A stretch of 64,000 nt of DNA, taken from assembly GCA_031841125.1 (NCBI GenBank), contig CM063106.1, positions 11,904,001 through 11,968,000 of the forward strand, in the 5' to 3' direction. Below the pieces are notes generated by a model. It saw only the letters and a list, made by a program, of their open reading frames with translations, had not been told where the DNA came from and searched no databases. This stretch comes from Acanthococcus lagerstroemiae (lineage: Eukaryota; Arthropoda; Insecta; Hemiptera; Eriococcidae). Shown piece after piece: positions 55,801-64,000 of the stretch. Made by a program: the position numbers and the translations under genes. How positions within the stretch are numbered: the first letter of the stretch is position 1; each line of letters begins with the position of its first letter.

Positions 55801-58800
55801 TAATACATGGAAAATGGAGCCGTTTCAAGTTCATAGAGGAAAACTAGAGACCTCAATCTCTAAATTCATATATTATAAGCCGCAAGAAAACATTTTATGC
55901 CATATGTACCGTAGAAATGGCTCATTATGAAACAGTTTTCCGGGGAAGAAGGGCCGTTTTCTCGATCGAACCACATCAGAGTTCGCCAAAGCGGGAGAGA
56001 AAAAAAGAAACAGAGAGAGAAAAACCAAAACAGGGAGAGAAAACAAAAACAAAAATGGTGTCTTATCTCTTATGAATGGACATGTTACGAAAAAAGGGTC
56101 TTAGTGTTCACTAAGTACTAAGGCCTTTTTATTTTATGCAATAAAATACAGAAGATTATTCAGTATATTACTTCAAAAATATGTGATTTTTATTCATATT
56201 CTTCTCTTATTTAACGTATCACTCGATCGTATACCAAATTGAATAATGTGATCTCAGTTTAATTAAATGTTATAATTTTTATGTTTTAACTAATAAATGT
56301 TATAGTTTTGAAGTTTCTCATCATTATGATGTTATTTGATTTCCTTTTTCAATTAAATTCTTATATATTCATTTACATTGGAGTTGATATTTTCATAAAG
56401 AATGTGATATTTGTCATATTGCGTGTAAAATAGAATAATCATCAAAGTAACGTAAAAAATCCAATTGCAAACAGACACAAACAGCAATTATAATGGAGCC
56501 ACAAACGTTCATGTTACGTACTTATAGCATAAAATATCGTATGCACCACAGGAGTGAAGTGATCGGTCGCACTCGTGCGTTCGCTTCACTCGCTTCGCTC
56601 GTTTTGCGAATCTTCACACTCGTCGCGAAACGATCACTTCTCTCCCTTGATGCATAATATACTATTATGGACTAGAAAAAGCGAATTCAAGTTATATGCA
56701 TTCTTATGGTGATAACGTGTCCACGTTCACCTTTGTAGCGCAGGGCTACTAACTTCGGAAACTCTCGGTTATGCCGCCTATGCTTTTTTCAAGCAGTAAT
56801 GTTAGGCAAAACGATTTTTTGTAATTTTGTCAGACAAGCATTCCATTTTTTTCGATATGCCATGAGTTTTGTTAGTTCTGTCATTTTGTTTTTTCATAGT
56901 TTTGTTACGTTATGACAAAATTATTTTGTCATTTTGTGAAAATGCCAATACCTATTAATTGGATGCTATTCAGCAAAAGGGAACCAACCAATATTTGTAA
57001 ACAAAACGAGTTATTAGTATCGTTAGAAAGAGCGTAAAAAGTAGTATTTTTCAAAATTGGGCCCCCGATTCAAAAATGTGTGCTTATGTTGAAAAAAGCT
57101 TATCAGTAAACGCCATGTCATATAGTTTCTACATGGCTCTTAACGTGTGTTCTCAAAAAGCGGATTTTGCTAGTTGGTTCCGTTTTGCTGAATAGTGTCC
57201 AATTTACAGGTATTTTTAAATACAATCCAATTCCACTAATGACCAATGTTAATCCAACAAAAGTTTCGCAGCATTACACAACAATTTGAGATTTTTAAAA
57301 AAACAATGACATGAGAATACAAGGAGGAATTTAGTGCCGATGTTAATTTTCTGATTATCGTTAATTTTCCCCCGTATCTCCTATCTCAAATGCAAATTTT
57401 AGTATCATCAAGATGATACTACTGATCAAACAACTATTGGAATTTTTTAAACCTGCACTAGAGTGCGCTGCAAAATTACCTGCGTGGGTGTTGGCGGGTG
57501 AAAATGAGTGAGTGATCATGTGCACTTTCAAATAGAAAAACTCTAATATCTTCAGGATGGTAAAAAAACGAGTAAAACTTATGCTACCAGTAAAACTGAT
57601 TATAATTCCATTTTTTGGTAACAATACAGTTAAATTTAGGATAAATTTTATTCGGACGCTAATCAGCAAGAGGGAACCAACTAGCAAAATCCGCCTTTTG
57701 CGAACACGCGATTCGAAGTTCAAAAGCCATCAGCCATGTAGAAACTATATGACACAGTGTTTACTGATAAGCTTTTTTCAACGTGAGTACACATTTCTGA
57801 ATCGGCGGTTCGATTTTGAAAAATTCTACTTTTACGCTCTCTTTCCAACGATACTAATAACTCATTTTGTTTACAAATTATAATTGGTTCCCCTTTTGCT
57901 GAATAGCGTCCATTTGAAAGTGGATTTCTAATTGACTTAGGTAATGATAGTCGAAGTTTGCAATAGGCTTATGGTAAATCATACTTAATCACTCACACAT
58001 ATACAGGGCTGCCAACACTTGAAACTTCAAGTTTAAATCCAATATTACGCGTTCAGTATATTCGGAATCTGCACTATTCAACAGTAAAATAAGTGACATC
58101 TACCGGATTTTATGAGAACTAATTCTAACTAGGACAAGAATCTTATTTTTAATGTTCCTAGTCAGATTTATATACATATGTATAATTTCAGTTTGCGTGG
58201 TGAAATAATTCAGATTTCCATATGTTCTCCTGTAATAAGCTTTATTTTCGTAATATTTAGTAAAAATTAAAAACAAAACTCGAATTAAGGAAACAAGTAA
58301 ACAAGGCCAAATTTGAATTAACTCATAGGACGCGCATCAATTTTATCCTGGTTAGACTTATCACTAATTCACCATACACGAATATGCGGAGTTATCTGTC
58401 AAAAGGGCCCCTGACGAATAGGATTCCTATTCTCCAGGGGCCCTTTTGACAGATAACTCCTCATATAAATCTTTGACTATATGGACGCTGTTAAGCGTAA
58501 GGAAACCAACAAGCAAAATCTCTTTTTTGAGAACACGTGATTTGAAATTCAAGAGCCAGCTATGTAGAAACTATATGACATCGCGTTTACTGATAAGCTT
58601 TTTTCAACGTGAGTATATATTTTTGAATCGGGGGCCCGATTTTGAAAAATTCTACTTTTCACGCTCTTTTGAACGATAAATAACTCATTTTTTTATAAAT
58701 GTTGTTTGGTTCCCTTACACTTTACAGCAAACATTCACGACGCTAGCGCTGCAGCGTGATACCCTCTTGGCTCTTGTGCAGAGTCCGAATAGTGTTATCC

Positions 58801-60451
58801 GTATTAGTGTAGCGTAGCTATTCCTGGACGACAAAAAGGAATAAAAAGTGAAAATTTTAATTACATTTTAATTTTGAATATGGAAAACGAGAGGTTCTTG
58901 AGGAAAATGGTTAACGCCATCATATTCAGCTTTCAAAATACAGCTAAAATCATATAATCTCATCCCATTGTTTTTTATGCTGTTGTGTAGTGTAGTAGTC
59001 TATAACTGTATTTTGAAAATAAAAGCATCCATGTAGCAAAACAGCCGCAAGTTATATGTATTGCTGTCTGGCGATGAAGTACAAATTTCAGAACTAACTT
59101 TGGTTGTTTTCAAGGGACGAATTGGACGCTGTTCAACAAAAGGGAACCAACTAACATTTGTAAACAAAATGAGTTATTAGTATCGTTAGAAAGAGCGTAA
59201 AACGTAGAATTTTTCAAAATTGCCCCCCCCCCCAATTCAAAAATGTGTACTTACTTTGAAAAAAGCTTATCAGTAAACGCAATGCCATATATAGTTTCTA
59301 CATGGCCCTTGAACTTCGAATCACGTGTTCTCAAAAAGCGGATTTTGCTAGTTGGTTCCCTTTTGCTGAACAACGTTCAATTATTATCTTATTAGGGACG
59401 TGAAAGAATAAATAATACACAAACTAACAAATAACAACAGCAAATTACTGAGTTCCCCTTTGAATGTAAGAATAATAGCAAAAGATAAGAATGAAAGAAG
59501 TTAGACAGCAAGAAGGTAAATACTACGTAACAATAACAGGAGAATAAAGTGATGGAAGAAAAAGGGTTTTCTATAAGCTGACCCATCCTTAACCTTCTTG
59601 ATCAATTAGCATGTGACAGCCTTACGTGAAATCATACAAAATTTCAGTTGCTCAGGTCATCTTGTCTCTCTGTTCAGAACTATGTTCAATTAATATGAAA
59701 TTAAGTATAGTCTTATTTTCGAGAACCTTTTTAATATTTACCATTTATATGAGAACAACAAAATAAGAACTCGTGATTTTTATTTCTGTTTCTTATTTAA
59801 TGAGAACTAAAAAAAAACCTAGTGACAAAATGTCATGATCAAATTGTTTATTGTTATTTCCACCTTGTCATATGACATAAATGGTCTTGTCATTATATGA
59901 TAAAATTTCTAAAATTTAATTGTCATTTTGTTTTGTTATGTCTAAGAACACTGCTCTCAATTGATGCAAGTATTTAGACAAGTGAACTCACTTTTATACA
60001 TGAATGAAGTTCGTACTCATCGGCAAAGTCTTCCAAGTATTTCAGTACTTCTTCATGATGAGGGAAGCACAAGCCACTCTTTGGCTTGAATTTGAAACCA
60101 GGAAATTCCATTAACTGAATAGGTAAATTTGTTCTGGATAACAAAAACATCACATAAAGACCAGAATTCAATATATTCTATAACCTTGATCGCCATTTAA
60201 TAATGTATAGCAGCCATCTTGGTATGTTTTTGTAATATTAATCAGCATTTTTAGATGATTTACCTCAAGCTCGCATATATAGGACTCTGAACTGATTCTG
60301 CTGTTTCTTCAGGACCATCGTTCTCGTGATATACCCAAATACCGCCAATATTATCGGTCATTTCGAATACTGTGTAGTCGATATTGTACTCACGGGCTCG
60401 TCGAGCTGAAGCTAGACCTGCAACTCCCGCTCCAATAATTGCAACTTTCAT
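52867..60451 (-). CDS. Flavin-containing monooxygenase (insect senecionine-N-oxygenase-like)
   Basis: FAD- and NADPH-dependent oxidation of N or S centres of xenobiotics and other small molecules. Exons on minus: 60451-60264, 60133-59992, 55000-54882, 54335-54158, 53766-53625, 53524-53358 and 53181-52867 (stop); the frame is kept, 416 aa, a usual length for insect FMOs. Residues 1-12, MKVAIIGAGVAG, hold the FAD motif GxGxxG. IYASLRTNLP is the FMO phrase at the exon 1/2 junction. The FMO signature F-x-G-x3-H-x3-Y is FRGHLIHSRCY at 166-176. The NADPH motif is GAGASG at 191-196. DAIILCTGYLYEYPFL and PTMCFIGLVSL are C-terminal FMO blocks. The donor after exon 4 is GTTGAC, a weak site; reading through adds about 22 codons to a stop. 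Intron 2 is 5.0 kb and holds MITEs. No N-terminal signal peptide, although insect FMOs often start with one. Convergent with the FAM20B-like gene. Confidence 0.93.
54381..54625. mobile_element. GACA/TGTC-rich MITE in FMO intron 3
   Basis: Ends CATCCCGCCTGACAA (54381) and TTGTCAGACGGGATG (ending 54625). The interior is full of CCGACAGAAAT, GACAGTGTCA and TGACAATTG in both orientations. No target duplication is clear. Family unknown. Confidence 0.7.
55276..55557. mobile_element. 282-bp hAT-like MITE in FMO intron 2
   Basis: Ends CAGGGGCGTACGCA (55276) and TGCGTACGCGCCTG (ending 55557), with perfect 8-bp duplications ATCAAGGT at 55268-55275 and 55558-55565. Poly-G (55288-55308) follows the left end. 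Non-coding. Confidence 0.9.
56540..56655. repeat. CpG-rich hairpin in FMO intron 2
   Basis: GAAGTGATCG (56556-56565) pairs with CGATCACTTC (56631-56640), and the pairing extends outward with mismatches to TATGCA/TGCATA. The loop is rich in TCGCTTCACTCGCTTCGCTC, unusual for this AT-rich region. Confidence 0.6.
56961..57200 (+). mobile_element. GGACGCTGTTCAGC-family MITE, copy 4
   Basis: Ends GGATGCTATTCAGC and GCTGAATAGTGTCC, flanked by AATT on both sides; orientation A. In FMO intron 2. Confidence 0.85.
57446..57541 (+). repeat. Near-identical 95-bp dispersed repeat, copy 2
   Basis: Matches 42359-42456 with few differences (see that entry). In FMO intron 2, opposite to the FMO strand. Confidence 0.75.
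57654..57911 (-). mobile_element. GGACGCTGTTCAGC-family MITE, copy 5
   Basis: Starts GGACGCTAATCAGC and ends GCTGAATAGCGTCC; orientation B; flanks ATTC and ATTT (3 of 4 match). In FMO intron 2. Confidence 0.85.
58382..58466. repeat. 85-nt near-perfect palindrome
   Basis: The arms pair over 42 positions with about three mismatches. The outer part reads GGAGTTATCTGTCAAAAGGG and its complement; the centre reads GAATAGGA-T-TCCTATTC. The outer arm matches the left end of the element at 63017, so it may be two MITE ends joined with the interior lost. Confidence 0.8.
58483..58732 (-). mobile_element. GGACGCTGTTCAGC-family MITE, copy 6
   Basis: Begins GGACGCTGTTAAGCG; orientation B; right end diverged (CCCTTACACTTTACAGC). 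It starts 16 bp after the 85-nt palindrome. In FMO intron 2. Confidence 0.8.
59124..59378 (+). mobile_element. GGACGCTGTTCAGC-family MITE, copy 7
   Basis: Starts GGACGCTGTTCAACA and ends GCTGAACAACGTTC; flanked by AATT on both sides; orientation A; poly-C at about 59223. In FMO intron 2. Confidence 0.85.
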
Positions 60452-61319
60452 GGTGTTTTCTAACTACACCGACACGCAAATAAAATGAGAATGAGAGTTA
60501 TACCTTAGTACACTCGTATACAAAGAGCATTTTATGTAGACAATGTTAGATAAGAAAAATAATCAGTTACCCACCTGAAAACTGTAAATAGAATTTATTT
60601 GTATGAAAATTATTAGCAGAGAAAAAAGATAATGAAATTTCTAGTGTATTAATTTGTAGATAAAATGTAAAATAATTACTTTATTACAGGAATAGATCAA
60701 GAAAAAGTTACTCGAAAAAAAAAAAAATGAATTTATTGTCTTGATTATGAAGTTTACTCACGCGAGTGGGTAATGAATGGTTACGATAGAGATCTCTTAC
60801 TCAGAACGCAGTTGATGAAGTCTACAGAGAGAGTTGTCTCTGAGAAATAAGAACAGCGAGAATCAGGTATTTCATCTCACGTGTAAAATGAATTGATTTC
60901 AAGATATCCTCTTTATTTGAGTCATGCGTTGGGTCGGGAAGGGGGGGGGGACAAATTAAGGCATTGGACCTTTCTAAGTCAAGAGTTTTTATGCCCCTCT
61001 CGCGTCAGAAGAAAGACCAAAACAATATTTTTGCTTCTTTTTTTTTTGCGTGACAATTGGCAGGTTTTTGACCGTTCCTGCTGGAAAAGTGGGTGCCCCT
61101 CCTCCAGTTAAAGTGATCATACTAAGGGCCAGGTTAGGTGCAAGCAATCCATTATATCAGAACTGATTTAGCAAAAAATGTGGTAATATATTTTAGCTCA
61201 TGAATAAATTGATTAAAAAAAGAAGAGATTCAAAGAAGTTCATTATTAAAAGAAAGAAGAAAAAAAAAATCGTAGTTGAATAGAAGTTGATTCTTTCGCG
61301 AACTTAACAAATGGAATAA
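60452..61319. other. FMO upstream region, no gene
   Basis: Should contain the FMO promoter. The most obvious features are AT-rich tracts and a poly-G tract at about 60942. No clear TATA-initiator pair could be assigned. Confidence 0.4.
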
Positions 61320-63010
61320 ATTGATTATAATAGATACAGAATGCTGCCAAAAACGATATGGAAAATTAGAAAAAGAAGAGAGAAAGGGGGAGATAAAGAC
61401 CGAAGAAATACTAGAAATATTGAATAGCGAAGTAGAACTAGCCATGAAGAAATCAAAAAATAAGGTCTCCAGCCCCGACAAAATTAGTAACGATGTACCT
61501 AGTACCTACTAAAATGTTTGGCAGATACACTAAGTTTCCCACTAACTAACCTATTTAATGAAATAGCAAGGACAGAGGAAATACCTCAACAATGGAAACT
61601 GGCGAAGATAATACATAGGTAAGAAGAGGAAAAGCAGAACATTTCAAATTATATACCAATCAGCCTAATACAAAGTCTAGGCAAAATATCCTCCCCTGTA
61701 ATAAAAAAAATCGAATATATAACCAACCGGACAAACGGAGTTTCGTCGATGCTTCTCTATACCATCGACCAAATATTCAGGTACAATCAATCAGCTAGTA
61801 GAGAATGCCAACGAATACAATTTCCCGAAGTGTAATCAGTTACCCTCTAGTTACCCTGTTACCCTCGGAAATGTTACCCATTTGTTACCCTCATATTACC
61901 CTTGTTCCTTTTTAGTTACCCGGGTAACTGGTGGGATTTTGCGCATCGGGTTAGAAGTTCATATAATATTTATGGACTTGAATAAGCCATTCGACTTGGT
62001 CCACCACAACTATCTATGGAAAGCATTAGCCAAACAGGGAATACCAGAAAAATAGATTAAGAATCTTAGGAAAAATATACGAGGAAGCTAAAGCTTACAT
62101 AAAATTGGACAGAAGAGACCGGGAATTACTAATCGGGGCGGGAGTACGCCAAAAAGATCCACCGTCCCCCAGTCTATCCAACTGTGTAAGTGACAAACAA
62201 ATCTTCAGAGAATTCAGTTAAGAATAGAACGGGGTAAAAATCGATGGGGAAAGATTAACCAGCTTGAGATTTGCAGATAATCTAGCAATTATTGCCCAAA
62301 GCCCAAAAGAATTGCTAAAGATGGTAGACGAATTCGCAAGGAGAGCATGGAGGCAGGGCTAAAAACATAAATCTTGTCAAATAAAACGAGTGAAGAAATT
62401 AAGATTCAAGGCCTAATATACAAAAAGTGACAGAGATAGAATATCTAGGACAAACCATTACTTTCAAAAACAAATACAAAAACGAAATCTCTAAAGTGTT
62501 AAACAAGGGGTGGGAAAACTACTGGATGAATGAAAAAAGGTTTGAAGGGAAAATTCCAAGAGACTTGAAATTTTAAATGTGGGAAAGCTGCTCCCTCCCC
62601 GCACTAACATATGGATGACAAACATGGGCAGCTACTAAAGTCGGCGGGGTGAAGCTTCGGACTACTCAGAGGGCCATGGAGAAGAGCATACTGGGGATCA
62701 AGAAAAAATAAAAAAATTAGAAATATCAAAAGTAGGAAGAATTCGGGCATAAGAAAAAGGTTGTACCATCAAAAATTAAAAGGGAAATATGCGGGACACC
62801 TAACAAGACAAGAGGGGAGATGGACAAGGAAAATTATGGAATGTACACCCAGGGAAGGTAAACACAACAGGGGTAGACCAAACATTAGATGGAGCGATAA
62901 GGTAGTAAAAGAGTGGGGACTGACTTGGGAAAGGGTGGCTGAGAACAGACAGGCGTGGAAAAGGCACATACACTCCATTTCACGAAAGAAATGCTCGAGT
63001 TATCAGGGAA
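61320..63010 (+). mobile_element. Decayed RTE-like LINE
   Basis: On +: CCQKRYGKLEKEERKGEIKT and SKNKVSSPDKISNDVPSTY (61340-61510), MDLNKPFDLVHHNYLWKALA (near 61972), GVRQKDPPSPSLSN (near 62142), LRFADNLAIIAQ (near 62268; active-site DD has become DN), IEYLGQTITFKNKY, LPALTYG and KLKGKYAGHLTRQEGRWTRK through RRPNIRW-like GRPNIRWSDKVVKEWG (62775-62930). Multiple stops. The phrases WKALAKQGIPEK and KYAGHL are close to those of the LINE at 23190-24150, so both belong to one family. Confidence 0.8.
61837..61930. repeat. GTTACCC cluster inserted in the LINE
   Basis: The 94-bp block starts CAGTTACCC and ends GGGTAACTG, and holds about seven more TTACCC units plus the palindrome GTTACCCGGGTAAC. It interrupts the LINE between NEYNFPK and the MDLNKPFD block. 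The flanks GTGTAAT and GTGGGAT are only partly alike, so a target duplication is doubtful. Confidence 0.6.
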
Positions 63011-63016
63011 AACTGA

Positions 63017-63248
63017 GGAGTTATCTGTCAAAAGGGCCCTTGTCAGCGATTTTGGTTTTGAGAAAAACAACTTCAAAGTTTTCAAGCTGAAATACTCCTT
63101 TCAGACTGATTTCATTGAAAAATATGTTATTATAGAAAATGTTTACTGTGATTTCATTAATAGAAATGACTATAGTTCATTGTTTAGTTCATTCAGAAAT
63201 GAACGAGGACGAATTAAGAAAGAAGGAGGATGACAAGGGCCCTTTTTA
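63017..63248. mobile_element. MITE with AAAAGGGCCCTTGTCA ends
   Basis: GGAGTTATCTGTCAAAAGGG (63017) continues to CCCTTGTCA. The right end TGACAAGGGCCCTTTT (63231-63246) is a perfect 16-bp complement of the inner left end. The left 23 bp match the palindrome arm at 58388. It sits at the 3' end of the LINE. Confidence 0.7.
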
Positions 63249-63692
63249 GAGCCATGGGAAAATCGGTGTGGTGGGACATGTTATGGTTATCAGTAGCTGT
63301 TTTCCCATAAGATAATATCGGTGAATTTCATGTATTACTCTTCTATTTTGCTTGTTTCCATACATTTATTCAACTTATGGAACAAAATACACAATTCCTA
63401 ACTCGCTGTATGATGAGTTATTATGTATATTCTCGTGATTGAAGCTAATGTAGTAGTGAAGATTTTTCTCCATGCTGATAAGGCAACCGAAATGTGTAAT
63501 TTCTGAGGCATATTATCGTGGAATGAGTTAATCGTTTTTCACCCTTTGATATAATGTAATGTATGCTTGGTTTTATTGACTGCATGATAAGTTTGTACAC
63601 ATTTCAGCATAGAATCGATTTTAATTCAATGCGTTTGTAATCATTTTTCGGCGTCAATTCCACTGAATATCGTCTTAGAGAATATATATTTC
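63249..63692. other. No recognisable feature
   Basis: AT-rich intergenic sequence. Confidence 0.35.
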
Positions 63693-63831
63693 CAGAGTGG
63701 TGTAGTGGCAAATTTTCCAGTGTAGGAACGCTAAATATATTTGACAAATTATAAGGAAAGTCGTATTTATATGATTTCCTATCTGCGGAAAACCAGTGTG
63801 GAAACGCCGTTCCCGCTCTACTACACCACTG
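63693..63831. mobile_element. 139-bp hAT-like MITE
   Basis: Ends CAGAGTGGTGTAGTGG and CTACTACACCACTG, with perfect 8-bp duplications TATATTTC at 63685-63692 and 63832-63839. Overlapping minus frames (63870-63604) are artefacts. Confidence 0.85.
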
Positions 63832-64000
63832 TATATTTCTCTTAAGAATATCATGCGCCGGTACATACATACAGAGCGGGTTTCAGTTTACCATCTTTAA
63901 CACAGAGGAGCACAGAGCACAATAACAGTTTCGCAGACGTTGCTGTTCTGCTATTGTGAACACTGGAACTTGTACTTGGCACCGCCATCTCACACTGTCA

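Noticed and set aside
61837..61930. CRISPR-like or telomeric array of GTTACCC
   Set aside because: Units are 6-7 bp with irregular spacing in a eukaryotic LINE; there are no spacers of constant length.

Overview
The window looks like nuclear DNA of an animal, most probably an insect. Its genes are split into short exons with GT-AG introns, the DNA is AT-rich, and most of the sequence is transposon debris. A hemipteran is a guess: MULE, mariner, hAT and RTE-type LINE debris together is common there, but nothing here proves the order. There are no prokaryotic operons, rRNA genes or CRISPR arrays.

Four host genes can be reconstructed exon by exon, all between 37.6 and 60.5 kb. (1) A trypsin-like serine protease on + (37658-44663), complete from the activation site to the stop but lacking its 5' end. 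(2) An ING3-type PHD-finger chromatin protein on - (47175-44926, nine exons, 370 aa). (3) A FAM20B-like Golgi glycan (xylose) kinase on + (48004-50152, eight exons, 462 aa). (4) A flavin-containing monooxygenase on - (60451-52867, seven exons, 416 aa). The protease and ING3 converge, ING3 and the kinase are head to head across 828 bp, and the kinase and monooxygenase converge. The products suggest no shared pathway, so this is ordinary eukaryotic gene packing. A fifth candidate is a membrane-protein exon on - at 15961-16423.

The first 37 kb is mostly repeats: decayed non-LTR retrotransposons, mariner-like elements, a MULE remnant, a tRNA-derived SINE, a series of non-autonomous hAT-like elements with 8-bp target duplications, large foldback elements, and mosaic arrays built round the palindrome TTTCCATGGAAA. 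The introns of the protease and monooxygenase genes and the ING3/kinase promoter interval carry further MITEs. One family, with ends GGACGCTGTTCAGC, has eight copies between 24 and 60 kb.

No novel multi-gene system is evident. The most unusual material is non-coding: several repeat families with clear boundaries that I cannot assign to a named family, and nested insertions whose order can be read from target duplications.
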